Shown here in pieces: positions 10,034-20,166 of a stretch of 49,488 nucleotides of DNA; positions within the stretch are counted from its first letter, which is position 1, and each line of letters starts with the position of its first letter. The notes below the pieces were generated by a model. That model saw only the letters and a program-made list of their open reading frames with translations, had not been told where the DNA came from and ran no database searches. Position numbers and translations under genes: made by a program. This DNA is from an uncultured Clostridia bacterium (GTDB taxonomy: Bacteria; Bacillota; Clostridia; Lachnospirales; Lachnospiraceae): positions 1 through 49,488 of the forward strand of contig CAMEEX010000004.1 in the NCBI GenBank assembly GCA_945915235.1, in the 5' to 3' direction.

Positions 10034-10909
10034 ATGGAAGAATTCAAGTTATTGTACGAAGGAAAAGTCAGAGAGGTATATGATATCGGCGAGAACCTTG
10101 TCATTGCGGCAACAGACAGAATTTCAGCTTTTGACCACATTTTAAAGAACAAGATCACTGCTAAGGGTGCCATCCTGACACAGATGTCCAAGTTCTGGTT
10201 TGACTACACAAAAGATGTTGTACCTAATCATATGATTTCGGTTGACACTGCTGACATGCCTGAGTTTTTCCATGATGAGCGTTTTAATAAGAGAGCGATG
10301 ATGTGCAAGAAGCTCACTATGCTCCCTATCGAGTGCATCGTGAGAGGCTATATAACCGGAAGCGGCTGGGAGAGCTACAAGAAGAACGGAACCGTATGCG
10401 GAATTAAGCTCCCTGAGGGACTTAAGGAGTCAGAAAAGCTCCCTGAGCCAATCTACACACCTAGCACCAAGGCAGAGATAGGCGACCATGATGAGAACAT
10501 CTCCTTCGAGAGAAGCATAGAGGTACTTGAGAAGAAGTTCCCGGGAAAGGGCCTTGAGTACGCAACCAAGATTAAGGACTGTACGATCGCTCTTTACAAG
10601 AAGTGTGCAGAGTATGCACTCAGCAAGGGAATTATCATTGCAGATACCAAGTTCGAGTTCGGTCTTGACGAGAACGGCAACGTGGTATTAGGTGATGAGA
10701 TGCTTACACCTGACAGCTCACGCTTCTGGCCGCTTGAGGGCTATGAGGCAGGCAAGGGACAGCCTTCATTCGACAAGCAGTATGTAAGAGACTGGTTAAA
10801 GGCAAATCCTGACAGTGATTACCTTCTTCCTGAGGAGGTAGTTACAAAGACTGTTGACAAGTATAAGGAGGCTTATTTACTTCTCACAGGCAAGGAATTT
10901 ACACTTTAA
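10034..10909 (+). CDS. purC: Phosphoribosylaminoimidazole-succinocarboxamide synthase
   Basis: LLYEGKVREVYDI, IECIVRGYITGSGWESY, LGDEMLTPDSSRFWP; start ATG 10034. Confidence 0.96.
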   Translation: MEEFKLLYEGKVREVYDIGENLVIAATDRISAFDHILKNKITAKGAILTQMSKFWFDYTKDVVPNHMISVDTADMPEFFHDERFNKRAMMCKKLTMLPIECIVRGYITGSGWESYKKNGTVCGIKLPEGLKESEKLPEPIYTPSTKAEIGDHDENISFERSIEVLEKKFPGKGLEYATKIKDCTIALYKKCAEYALSKGIIIADTKFEFGLDENGNVVLGDEMLTPDSSRFWPLEGYEAGKGQPSFDKQYVRDWLKANPDSDYLLPEEVVTKTVDKYKEAYLLLTGKEFTL

Positions 10910-10939
10910 TCTTTATTAACTTAATAATGCGGAGCGAAT

Positions 10940-12391
10940 ATGGGACAGAAAATGAATAATATTTCGGACAGCTATTATGATGAGGATGGGGTTCACGAGG
11001 AGTGCGGAGTCTTTGGAGTATATGATATAGATGGCGGGGATGTAGCATCGACCATATACTATGGACTGTTTGCACTTCAGCACAGAGGACAGGAGAGCTG
11101 CGGTATTGCGGTCAGCGACACCAACGGACCTAAGGGCAAGGTGCTCTCACACAAGGATATGGGACTTGTCAACGAGGTGTTCACACCTGAGGATTTGGAG
11201 AAGCTCAAGGGTAACATCGGAGTTGGACATGTGCGCTATTCCACGGCGGGCAGCTCGACAAGAGAGAATGCACAGCCGCTCGTGCTCAACTATGTAAAGG
11301 GAACACTTGCGATGGCGCACAACGGAAATCTTATCAATGCTGTTGACCTGAGGGAGGAGCTTTCCTACACGGGAGCAATTTTCCAGACAACGATTGACTC
11401 GGAGGTCATCGCTTATCATATTGCGAGGGAGCGTCTCAACACGACGAGTGTTGAGAAGGCTGTTGCGAGCGCCATGAAGAAGATAGTGGGAGCTTACTCT
11501 CTTATTGTTCTGAGTCCGCGAAAGATGATCGGAGCGAGAGATCCGTTCGGATTTAAGCCGCTGTGTATAGGAAAACGTGACAACACATATGTCATGTCGT
11601 CGGAGACCTGTGCACTTGACGCCGTAGGAGCGGAATTTGTCAGGGACGTCCTTCCGGGCGAGATAGTGACGATAACTGCTGACGGACGTATCGAGTCTGA
11701 CACATCGATGTGTCAGAAGGAACATAGGAAGTGTATTTTCGAGTACATATATTTTGCGAGACCGGACAGCCGTATTGACGGCGTTAGCGTATACATGTCG
11801 CGTATAATGGCAGGAAGGCTTCTGGCAAAGTCGCACCCGGTTGACGCAGACCTCGTCGTGGGCGTGCCTGAGTCGGGCAATGTTGCTGCGATGGGCTATG
11901 CGCTTGAGTCCGGAATACCTTATGGAATGGCATTTATCAAGAACAGCTATGTGGGACGTACCTTTATCAAACCTAAGCAGGCGCAGCGCGAGAGCAGCGT
12001 CAAGATAAAGCTCAATGTTCTTACAGAGGCAGTGAAGGGCAAGAGGGTTGTCATGATAGATGACTCCATCGTAAGAGGTACGACCAGCGCTAGAATAGTC
12101 AAGATGTTAAAGGACGCGGGAGCTAAGGAGGTTCACGTCAGAATATCGTCGCCGCCTTTTCTGTATCCATGTTATTTCGGGACGGATATACCGTCGAGCG
12201 ACCAGCTCATTGCGAGCACGCATACCGTTGAGCAGATATGTGAGTATATAGGAGCTGACTCGCTTGGCTACATAGATGTAGCTGATCTGAAGCATATGGC
12301 TGGAGAGAACTGCGATTTCTGCGATGCATGCTTTACCGGAAACTATCCGATTGCGCCGCCTGACAAGGATATCCGAGGGGAACATGAATAG
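10940..12391 (+). CDS. purF: Amidophosphoribosyltransferase
   Basis: ECGVFGVYD N-terminal Cys nucleophile region, ALQHRGQESCGIAV, VVMIDDSIVRGTTSARIV PRPP motif. Confidence 0.96.
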   Translation: MGQKMNNISDSYYDEDGVHEECGVFGVYDIDGGDVASTIYYGLFALQHRGQESCGIAVSDTNGPKGKVLSHKDMGLVNEVFTPEDLEKLKGNIGVGHVRYSTAGSSTRENAQPLVLNYVKGTLAMAHNGNLINAVDLREELSYTGAIFQTTIDSEVIAYHIARERLNTTSVEKAVASAMKKIVGAYSLIVLSPRKMIGARDPFGFKPLCIGKRDNTYVMSSETCALDAVGAEFVRDVLPGEIVTITADGRIESDTSMCQKEHRKCIFEYIYFARPDSRIDGVSVYMSRIMAGRLLAKSHPVDADLVVGVPESGNVAAMGYALESGIPYGMAFIKNSYVGRTFIKPKQAQRESSVKIKLNVLTEAVKGKRVVMIDDSIVRGTTSARIVKMLKDAGAKEVHVRISSPPFLYPCYFGTDIPSSDQLIASTHTVEQICEYIGADSLGYIDVADLKHMAGENCDFCDACFTGNYPIAPPDKDIRGEHE

Positions 12392-12472
12392 ACAAAATAT
12401 TAATTATAAAAATTGTAAAATGATAGAACGATTTTACAATGCCCGTAAAATAAACAGATAGGAGAAAACATA

Positions 12473-13906
12473 ATGAGTACAGACCGTTACCAGACTCCTC
12501 TCGCAGAGCGTTATGCGAGCAAGGAGATGCAGTACATTTTTTCACCTGACAAGAAGTTCCGCACATGGAGAAGACTCTGGATCGCACTTGCAGAGACAGA
12601 GAAGGAGCTCGGTCTTGACATCACTGATGAGCAGATAGAGGAGCTCAAGGCACATAAGGATGATATCAATTACGATGTGGCTAAGGAGAGAGAGAAGCTT
12701 GTAAGACATGATGTAATGTCGCATGTCTACGCTTACGGTGTGCAGTGCCCTAAGGCTAAGGGAATTATCCATCTCGGAGCTACAAGCTGTTACGTTGGAG
12801 ACAACACGGACCTTATCATTATGACTGAGGCGCTCAAGCTTGTGAGAAAGAAGCTTGTCAATGTCATGGCAGAGCTTGCAAAGTTCGCCGACAAGTACAA
12901 GGCGCTTCCTACACTTGCCTTCACGCATTTCCAGCCGGCACAGCCTACGACAGTCGGAAAGAGAGCCACACTCTGGCTTATGGAGTTAAAGCTTGATTTG
13001 GACGACCTTGATTACATGATTGGTTCAATGAGACTTCTCGGCTCTAAGGGAACGACGGGAACACAGGCAAGCTTCCTCGAACTTTTTGACGGGGATCACG
13101 ACAGAATACGCAGGCTTGACAAGATGATCGCAAACAAGATGGGCTTTGAGGATGTCTACCCTGTTTCAGGTCAGACCTACTCGAGAAAGGTTGACACGAG
13201 GGTTGTGAATGTTCTCGCAGGCATTGCGGCGAGTGCACATAAGTTCTCCAACGATATAAGACTTTTACAGCATTTAAAGGAGATTGAGGAGCCTTTCGAG
13301 AAAAATCAGATCGGTTCATCTGCCATGGCATACAAGAGAAATCCTATGAGAAGTGAGAGAATTGCCTCACTTGCCAACTTCGTTATGGCAGATGCGATGA
13401 ATCCGGCAATTACCTCGGCTACACAGTGGTTTGAGAGAACACTTGATGACTCGGCTAACAAGAGAATGTCAGTTCCTGAGGCATTCCTCGCGGTCGACGG
13501 TATATTGGACCTCTACATGAACGTCGTTGACGGACTCGTTGTCTACGAGAAGGTTATCGAGAAGCACATCATGGCAGAGCTTCCGTTCATGGCAACCGAG
13601 AATATTATGATGGACGCCGTGAAGGCAGGCGGAGACCGTCAGGAGCTTCACGAGAAAATCCGTACTCTTTCCATGGAGGCAGGGCGCAACGTGAAGGAGA
13701 AGGGGCTCGACAATAATCTGCTTGAGCTCATCGCCGCAGACCCGGCGTTCAACCTTTCACTTGACGACCTCAAAAAGTCCATGGATCCGTCCAAGTACAC
13801 CGGGCGCGCTAAGGAGCAGGTTGACGAGTTCCTCACAGAGGTTATCAACCCTATCCTTGAGGCGAGCAGGGACGAGCTTGGCATGACAGCCGAGATAAAT
13901 GTGTAA
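12473..13906 (+). CDS. purB: Adenylosuccinate lyase
   Basis: GSSAMAYKRNPMRSERI fumarase/lyase signature; THFQPAQPTTVGKR. Confidence 0.96.
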   Translation: MSTDRYQTPLAERYASKEMQYIFSPDKKFRTWRRLWIALAETEKELGLDITDEQIEELKAHKDDINYDVAKEREKLVRHDVMSHVYAYGVQCPKAKGIIHLGATSCYVGDNTDLIIMTEALKLVRKKLVNVMAELAKFADKYKALPTLAFTHFQPAQPTTVGKRATLWLMELKLDLDDLDYMIGSMRLLGSKGTTGTQASFLELFDGDHDRIRRLDKMIANKMGFEDVYPVSGQTYSRKVDTRVVNVLAGIAASAHKFSNDIRLLQHLKEIEEPFEKNQIGSSAMAYKRNPMRSERIASLANFVMADAMNPAITSATQWFERTLDDSANKRMSVPEAFLAVDGILDLYMNVVDGLVVYEKVIEKHIMAELPFMATENIMMDAVKAGGDRQELHEKIRTLSMEAGRNVKEKGLDNNLLELIAADPAFNLSLDDLKKSMDPSKYTGRAKEQVDEFLTEVINPILEASRDELGMTAEINV

Positions 13907-13952
13907 TAGCAAAAGAATATTGCCGGCAAAATAATAAGAATATTTCGGGGAC

Positions 13953-13988
13953 AAACGCCGTACCATTATATTGTGGTACGGCGTTTTT
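13953..13988 (+). terminator. Rho-independent terminator of purCFB
   Basis: AAACGCCGTACCA-ttatattg-TGGTACGGCGTTTTT. Confidence 0.85.
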
Positions 13989-14154
13989 ACTTTATAAGGG
14001 TGTTTATGTAACCTAATACTGCTTTACTAAAACGTATTAGACAAAATACACAAAAAATAAAGATAAAACAACATAAAACGAGATATAATCACTGTTGCAT
14101 TGATAAAATTTCGAAATTACATATACAAAATTACTAAAAAAATTAAAAAAAGTA

Positions 14155-14183
14155 TTGATTTTATGTCAATAATGATGTACTAT
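14155..14183 (+). promoter_or_regulatory. Putative promoter of lacI-type regulator/sugar ABC operon
   Basis: TTGATT-17 bp-TACTAT. Confidence 0.5.
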
Positions 14184-14190
14184 AAAAATG

Positions 14191-14226
14191 CGAAAACGAT
14201 TAAGTGACGCGAGCACCGAAAACGTT
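14191..14226 (+). promoter_or_regulatory. Putative LacI-family operators
   Basis: CGAAAACGAT (14191) and CGAAAACGTT (14217) direct repeats just downstream of the promoter; cre/LacI-operator-like cores. Confidence 0.5.
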
Positions 14227-14276
14227 ACAGGAGCGTAGTACAGCCCTGTATTACAATTCGAAAAGGCGGTGACGTG

Positions 14277-15302
14277 ATGATATCTGTGAAAGATATTGCG
14301 AATGCATGTAATGTATCTGTTGCGACGGTGAGCAAGGCTTTGAATGGCTACAGCGATATTAGTGAAGAGACTAAGGCTGTGGTAAAGGCTAAGGCTGCTG
14401 AGCTTGGATACATCCCTAATATGTCTGCGGTAGCGCTCAAGACGAACAGAACCTACAATATAGGAATTCTGTTTGTGGATGCGGCGAACACGGGACTTAC
14501 GCATGAATACTTTGCGAGAGTTCTCGAGGGAATAAGATCACAGGCAGAACTGTTAGGCTACAGCATCACGTTTATTACCAACAGAATTGGGGGAAGGAAG
14601 ATTACATATAGTGAGTATTGTAGGATACGTCAGTTTGACGGAGTTATAATAGCCTGCATTGATTACAGCGAACCGCAGGTTGTTGAGCTCGTAAACAGTG
14701 GCATACCTATAGTAACCATTGACCATATCTTCAATGATACCATATCGGTGATGTCAGACAATGTAAAAGGTGTGAAGGATCTTGTGGAGTATCTGTACGC
14801 GATGGGGCATAGAAGGATTGCCTTTATTCACGGAGATGACAGTTCTGTTACAAGGGACAGAATAACCAGTTTTTACAGGACGATGGAGCAGTTGGGAGTT
14901 GAGATTTGTCATGATTATGTATCAGAGTGCAGATATCATGATACCGCAGGTGCAGCCAAGTGCACTAAGAAACTTCTCCAACTGAAGGAGCGACCTACCT
15001 GCATCATGTATCCTGACGACATTACTGCAATAAGCGGTGCTAACGTTATAAAAAGCCACGGTCTTAATATACCCGATGATATATCCGTGACGGGATATGA
15101 TGGAATAAGGTATTCTGTCATATATGAGCCACAGATTACTACCCTACAGCAGGCCGGGGACGGGATGGGCAGAGAAGCAGCATCCTGCTTAATCGAACTT
15201 ATCAGGAAACCGAAAACCACACTTAAGAAAAGCTATGTGATTGAGGGAAAGGTTCTGACCGGAGGGTCAGTAAGTAACCTTAATGCAACTATTGTCAGGT
15301 AG
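14277..15302 (+). CDS. LacI-family transcriptional regulator
   Basis: VKDIANACNVSVATVSKALNGYSDISEETKAVV HTH; periplasmic-binding-like C-terminus. Confidence 0.94.
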   Translation: MISVKDIANACNVSVATVSKALNGYSDISEETKAVVKAKAAELGYIPNMSAVALKTNRTYNIGILFVDAANTGLTHEYFARVLEGIRSQAELLGYSITFITNRIGGRKITYSEYCRIRQFDGVIIACIDYSEPQVVELVNSGIPIVTIDHIFNDTISVMSDNVKGVKDLVEYLYAMGHRRIAFIHGDDSSVTRDRITSFYRTMEQLGVEICHDYVSECRYHDTAGAAKCTKKLLQLKERPTCIMYPDDITAISGANVIKSHGLNIPDDISVTGYDGIRYSVIYEPQITTLQQAGDGMGREAASCLIELIRKPKTTLKKSYVIEGKVLTGGSVSNLNATIVR

Positions 15303-15383
15303 AAAATTTAGAAGGGTTTTCTACCACATTTGCCAAGGGGTGGCAGGTCTGAAGATGCTCGGACCGGAGAATGGAGGAAGACT

Positions 15384-16736
15384 ATGAGAAAATTTAAAAG
15401 GTTTGCGGCAACGTTGTTAGTGGGTATGATGGCAACGACAGCTCTTGCAGGGTGTTCTAAGAGCAACAATGCATCGTCAGGAAATACCGATGGAAAGGAA
15501 GGTTCCGTACTTAATATTTATGTATGGAACGAGGAATTTAAGAGCAGGGTTACGGATCACTATCCCGGATATGTAAAGACAGATGATTCCACGGGAAAGA
15601 TTGGGGATGTAACAGTAAAGTGGCACACAACGCCGAATGAGAACAATGCATATCAGAATAATCTTGATGAGACACTTCTTAAGCAAAGTTCAGCAGCGGC
15701 TGATGATAAGATTGATATATTCCTTGTAGAGGCTGATTATGCACTCAAGTATGTGGATACGGATTACACGATGTCAGTTAAGGATCTTGGCATCACGGAC
15801 GCAGAGATTGCTAACCAGTATAAGTACACACAGGATATCGTAACTGATTCCAAGGGCGTTTTAAAGGGTCTTTCATGGCAGGGATGTCCGGGAGTACTTA
15901 TTTATAACAGGAATATAGCTAAGGAGGTTTTAGGAACGGATGATCCGGCAGAGGTTCAAAAGAGCGTATCTGACTGGTCAACATTCGAAGAGACCGCCAA
16001 GACAATGAAAGATAAGGGATATTTCATGGTATCCGGTTTCGATGATACATTCAGAGTATTCTCCAACAATGTATCAAGCCCATGGGTAGTTGATGATAAG
16101 GTAGTTATCGATGACAACATTATGAACTGGGTTGAACAGACAAAGGAATTTACGGATAATGGTTACAACAATCAGTCGTCACTCTGGGATGATAACTGGA
16201 AGAAGGGCTTTTATCCGGAAGGAAAGGTATTCTGCTATTTTGGACCTGCATGGTTTGTAGATTTCTCCATGAATGTGGACGATGCAGCAAGTATCGCAGC
16301 TAGTGGCGGCTGGGCTGCAACTGAGGGACCTCAGGGCTTCTTCTGGGGCGGTACATGGATCTGCGCTGCAACAGGAACAGATAACCCGACACTTGTAGCA
16401 GATATTATGAGACAGCTCACAACCAATAAGGATGTCATGACTGAGATTGTTAAGGCTGACAATGATTTCGTTAACAATAAGCCTGCAATGGAGGCAATGG
16501 CAGCAGATACATCATATCAGAGCAAGGTTCTCGGAGGACAGAATCCACTTGCAATGTTCTGTGCCGGAGCTGATAAGATTGATCTGAGCAACCTTTCATC
16601 TTATGACCAGGGATGTAACGAGGAGTTCCAGAAGGCCATGAAGGATTACTTTACAGGAAACGCAACACTTGATGAGGCACTTGCCACATTTAAGAAGAAT
16701 ATAGTTGTCAAGTATCCTAACCTTAAGGCTGAATAA
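15384..16736 (+). CDS. Carbohydrate ABC transporter substrate-binding lipoprotein
   Basis: Lipobox TALAGCSK; extracellular solute-binding family 1-like body; ATG 15384 after ggagga. Confidence 0.88.
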   Translation: MRKFKRFAATLLVGMMATTALAGCSKSNNASSGNTDGKEGSVLNIYVWNEEFKSRVTDHYPGYVKTDDSTGKIGDVTVKWHTTPNENNAYQNNLDETLLKQSSAAADDKIDIFLVEADYALKYVDTDYTMSVKDLGITDAEIANQYKYTQDIVTDSKGVLKGLSWQGCPGVLIYNRNIAKEVLGTDDPAEVQKSVSDWSTFEETAKTMKDKGYFMVSGFDDTFRVFSNNVSSPWVVDDKVVIDDNIMNWVEQTKEFTDNGYNNQSSLWDDNWKKGFYPEGKVFCYFGPAWFVDFSMNVDDAASIAASGGWAATEGPQGFFWGGTWICAATGTDNPTLVADIMRQLTTNKDVMTEIVKADNDFVNNKPAMEAMAADTSYQSKVLGGQNPLAMFCAGADKIDLSNLSSYDQGCNEEFQKAMKDYFTGNATLDEALATFKKNIVVKYPNLKAE

Positions 16737-16767
16737 CAGGCAAGCCGAAAAGTAGAAAATGTTTATG

Positions 16768-16806
16768 AAACATGCCTGCTCTATAAGGGGGCAGGCATGT
16801 TTTTTT
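16768..16806 (+). terminator. Intra-operon terminator/attenuator between substrate-binding protein and permeases
   Basis: AAACATGCCTGC...GCAGGCATGTTTTTTT. Confidence 0.8.
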
Positions 16807-16854
16807 AAACTCAGCACATTGTGGGATATGTTTTGTGAATGAGGAGTGATAGAT

Positions 16855-17775
16855 ATGAAGAAATCCGCCGGCCGGAGCAAAATAGTAAGATACAATAAAT
16901 GGGGATATATATTTCTTATTCCTTTTGTACTTGTGTATGTAATCTTTCAGCTTGTGCCATTGTGCAGCACAATTTATAACAGCTTTTTTGAAAATTACAG
17001 GGTAGGTCTTACGCAGGTTGGACCTAACTGGGTTGGGTTAAAGAACTATATTACAATTTTTTCGGATGCCAGTCTCCTAAAATATACAGCTAATACTCTG
17101 ATAATGTGGTTGATTGGTTTTATACCGCAGATAATAGTTTCACTGCTTTTGGGGCAGTGGTTTTCGGATATAAGACTTAAGCTTAAGGGAAGCAGATTCT
17201 TTAAGACCGTAATATATCTTCCGAATCTGATAATGGCTTCGGCTTTCTCCATGTTATTTTTTGCATTGTTCTCAGATGTGGGACCTATCAATGCAATATT
17301 GATTAAGCTTGGAGTTGTTACAGCCGATAATCCGGTAAGATTTTTTTCGAGCGTATGGGCAACCAGAGGGCTTGTCGGTTTCATGAATTTTCTGATGTGG
17401 TTTGGAAATACGACGATTATCCTCATGGCAGGAATAATGGGAATAGACCCTTCATTGTTTGAGGCTGCCGAGGTGGATGGAGCCAGCTCGTGGCAGAGAT
17501 TTTACAGAATAACGCTTCCGCTTCTGAAGCCTATTCTGATATATGTTATCATAACCTCCATGATCGGTGGTATACAGATGTTTGATGTACCTCAGATACT
17601 CACAAATGGTTCCGGTGCGCCGGCAGAGTCGACTAAGACACTCATAATGTATCTGAATCAGCACCTATATAGTAAGAACTATGGACTTGGCGGAGCACTT
17701 TCGGTATTCCTGTTTATTATAACAGCAATATTGAGCCTCGTGATTTATTCTGTCATGTATCGCAAGAAAGATTAG
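16855..17775 (+). CDS. Sugar ABC transporter permease (MalF/UgpA-like)
   Basis: Multiple TM segments; EAAEVDGASSWQRFYRITLPLLKP EAA loop. Confidence 0.9.
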   Translation: MKKSAGRSKIVRYNKWGYIFLIPFVLVYVIFQLVPLCSTIYNSFFENYRVGLTQVGPNWVGLKNYITIFSDASLLKYTANTLIMWLIGFIPQIIVSLLLGQWFSDIRLKLKGSRFFKTVIYLPNLIMASAFSMLFFALFSDVGPINAILIKLGVVTADNPVRFFSSVWATRGLVGFMNFLMWFGNTTIILMAGIMGIDPSLFEAAEVDGASSWQRFYRITLPLLKPILIYVIITSMIGGIQMFDVPQILTNGSGAPAESTKTLIMYLNQHLYSKNYGLGGALSVFLFIITAILSLVIYSVMYRKKD

Positions 17776-17786
17776 GATGGGGGTGT

Positions 17787-18656
17787 ATGATTATGAGTAA
17801 AGCAGATGGAAAGAAAGAAAAAAGAGATTCAATTCATATAAGAAGAGCGGTGGCATATGTTGTCCTCACACTGATATCTATTCTGTGTCTGTTCTGGTTT
17901 TATGTACTCTTTGTAAATGCGACGAAGTCGCATGCTGAGATACAGAGAGGATTTTCCATAATGCCGGGAAAAAGCCTGCTCGTAAATTGGAATCATGTAA
18001 TACATGGCACCCAGCCTATTGTATCAGGCATGATTAACAGCATAATCATTTCTTCGCTGAGTGCCGTGCTGTGTACATATTTTTCCGCAATGACGGCGTA
18101 TGCAATACATGTGTATGATTTCAAACTTAAAAAGTTTATATTCGCATTTATTCTTGCGGTTATGATGATACCGAGTCAGGTGACTGCGCTTGGATTTATC
18201 AAGTTTATGGATAAACTGCATCTTATTGATACATTTATTCCGCTTATAGTCCCTTCAATCGCAGCACCGGTAACCTTCTATTACATGAAACAGTATATGG
18301 AGAGTACGCTGCCTCTCGCAATTATAGAAGCGTCAAGAATAGACGGCTCCGGCGAATTTTATACGTTTAATCATATTGTGCTTCCTATAATGAAGCCTGC
18401 GATTGCCGTACAGGCAATATTCACTTTTGTTTCAAGTTGGAACAATTACTTTGTTCCTGCACTTGTGCTCAAGAAAGACAGCGTAAAAACACTTCCGATT
18501 CTTATAGCACAGCTAAGAAGTGCTGACTGGTTAAAGTTTGATATGGGTCAGGTTTATGTTACGATTGCTTTCTCGATTTTCCCTGTAATCGTTGTGTATA
18601 TTTTCCTGTCAAAATATATAGTGCAGGGTATTGCATTAGGTGCTGTCAAGGGTTAG
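17787..18656 (+). CDS. Carbohydrate ABC transporter permease (MalG/UgpE-like)
   Basis: EASRIDGSGEFYTFNHIVLPIMKPAIA EAA loop; multiple TM. Confidence 0.9.
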   Translation: MIMSKADGKKEKRDSIHIRRAVAYVVLTLISILCLFWFYVLFVNATKSHAEIQRGFSIMPGKSLLVNWNHVIHGTQPIVSGMINSIIISSLSAVLCTYFSAMTAYAIHVYDFKLKKFIFAFILAVMMIPSQVTALGFIKFMDKLHLIDTFIPLIVPSIAAPVTFYYMKQYMESTLPLAIIEASRIDGSGEFYTFNHIVLPIMKPAIAVQAIFTFVSSWNNYFVPALVLKKDSVKTLPILIAQLRSADWLKFDMGQVYVTIAFSIFPVIVVYIFLSKYIVQGIALGAVKG

Positions 18657-19900
18657 TCCTTAAAAAGGTCGTTCACATAATTATTGTGAAACATATCTAT
18701 CATAGCAAAATATCTCTCATGTTCACGCCAGCCTTGGTCGACAGAGCCCTCACCGTAGTACACGATGTAGGCATCAGGATAGGTTTCCTTCAGAAGCTCA
18801 TAGTCCTGCTCGGTCAGACTGGTGTGTTCAATGTAGAGGCGCTCCAGCTTCGTGAAATTGAGAAGGTGTGAGACATCGCTTATAGGGTTGTAGCTTATGT
18901 TTAGGTCAACCAGATTTGGCAGGTAGTCGAACACGCTTATATCCGTCACATCTCCCACAAAAAATTCAAGATACATAAGCTTTGGACAGTATTTGAGCAT
19001 CGACAGGTCGTAAAGGTACGGCGATTGTGTGTCGGTGAGCCAGTTGTCCACGAGTATCAATATTTTCAGCTCGGGCATGTACTCGAGAAAGGACAGGTCG
19101 GTGACTTTGTTGTGACCGAGGTCAAGTGCGACCATGTCGGTGCAGTATTTTAACACCTTGCAGTCGTCGTTGGTGAGGCGGTAAGTTATGGTTCCGTCCT
19201 TCAGCGTCGAGAATGCCACGGTGTCGGTTCTTATCGTCCACAGACCTAGTGTCACCTTCCAGACAAACTTAATCTGCGGAAATTCGTTTTGCAGTTCTTC
19301 CATCTGTTCGTTTGTGAGCCCGCAGTCGCACATATCCAGATAGGTAAGGCTGTCAAGAAGTCTGAGCCGCAGCTTTAAATCCTCAATATCCGTGATTTCA
19401 ATTCCGCTTATGTCAGCCTCTGTGTCGTCCGAGGAGAGCTCCGTCCCGTACAAATCCACATTCCATATAAATCTGACAGAAGGGTAGTTTTCCTTTAATG
19501 AGGTCATCTCGTCCAAGGTGAGAGCTGCGGCACGCACATCCATAAGCTCAAGCTCCGTAAAGGAATTGAGGGCATCGCAGATGCGCGAGTATACGGTTTC
19601 ATGCTCAAGTGAGACGATGTCACTTTCCGGGAGCGTAAGTTCAGTGATATCCTGTGCGTATTCTTTTCCCAAAAAACTTACCTGCGGTATCGTCGGCTCG
19701 GTTGTTGTCTCCGAGGTGGTGTCCGAAACACCGGTGGTATCGGGAGCAGCAGTCGAAGTGCTGTTTTGTTTTGGCGATTTGTTTGACAGGACTGATATCA
19801 GCACTGCGGTGAGAACTATGAGGCACAGCAGTACGAGAATGGGGAGCAGATATGATTTTTTGCGTTTTCTGCTCTTTCTTTGAGGAGTGTTTTTATCCAT
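18653..19900 (-). CDS. Membrane-anchored leucine-rich-repeat protein
   Basis: Basic N-terminus + TM (YLLPILVLLCLIVLTAVLISVL), Ser/Thr-rich linker, LRR-like units (LVDLNISYNPISDVSHLLNFTKLERLYIEHTSLTEQD). Confidence 0.75.
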   Translation of the reverse strand: MDKNTPQRKSRKRKKSYLLPILVLLCLIVLTAVLISVLSNKSPKQNSTSTAAPDTTGVSDTTSETTTEPTIPQVSFLGKEYAQDITELTLPESDIVSLEHETVYSRICDALNSFTELELMDVRAAALTLDEMTSLKENYPSVRFIWNVDLYGTELSSDDTEADISGIEITDIEDLKLRLRLLDSLTYLDMCDCGLTNEQMEELQNEFPQIKFVWKVTLGLWTIRTDTVAFSTLKDGTITYRLTNDDCKVLKYCTDMVALDLGHNKVTDLSFLEYMPELKILILVDNWLTDTQSPYLYDLSMLKYCPKLMYLEFFVGDVTDISVFDYLPNLVDLNISYNPISDVSHLLNFTKLERLYIEHTSLTEQDYELLKETYPDAYIVYYGEGSVDQGWREHERYFAMIDMFHNNYVNDLFKD

Positions 19901-20166
19901 TTTAAAAAATCCTTTCTTTTATATGATTTGCGGTATGTAATTGGAAATTTGCTGATGTAAAAATCAGCATGACATCAGGGCTTTATAATAATATACTTTC
20001 CTGACATAAGCAAGTGCAACTTGACACGGGTAAGTGCAGTAAACACAGCTTGCCAATGGGCAGGCTGGGTGATAATATTTAGATAACGATAACTTTTTGT
20101 AGCAGTTTTTTTATGGCTGCAAAAAGCGTATTGTGGCAGAAATTATGGCAGAAGCGAGGACATAGC

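Noticed and set aside
11147-11836. Long antisense ORF (229 aa) opposite purF
   Set aside because: Shadow ORF of a well-supported CDS; low-complexity Arg/Ser/His-rich product with no recognisable domain or RBS
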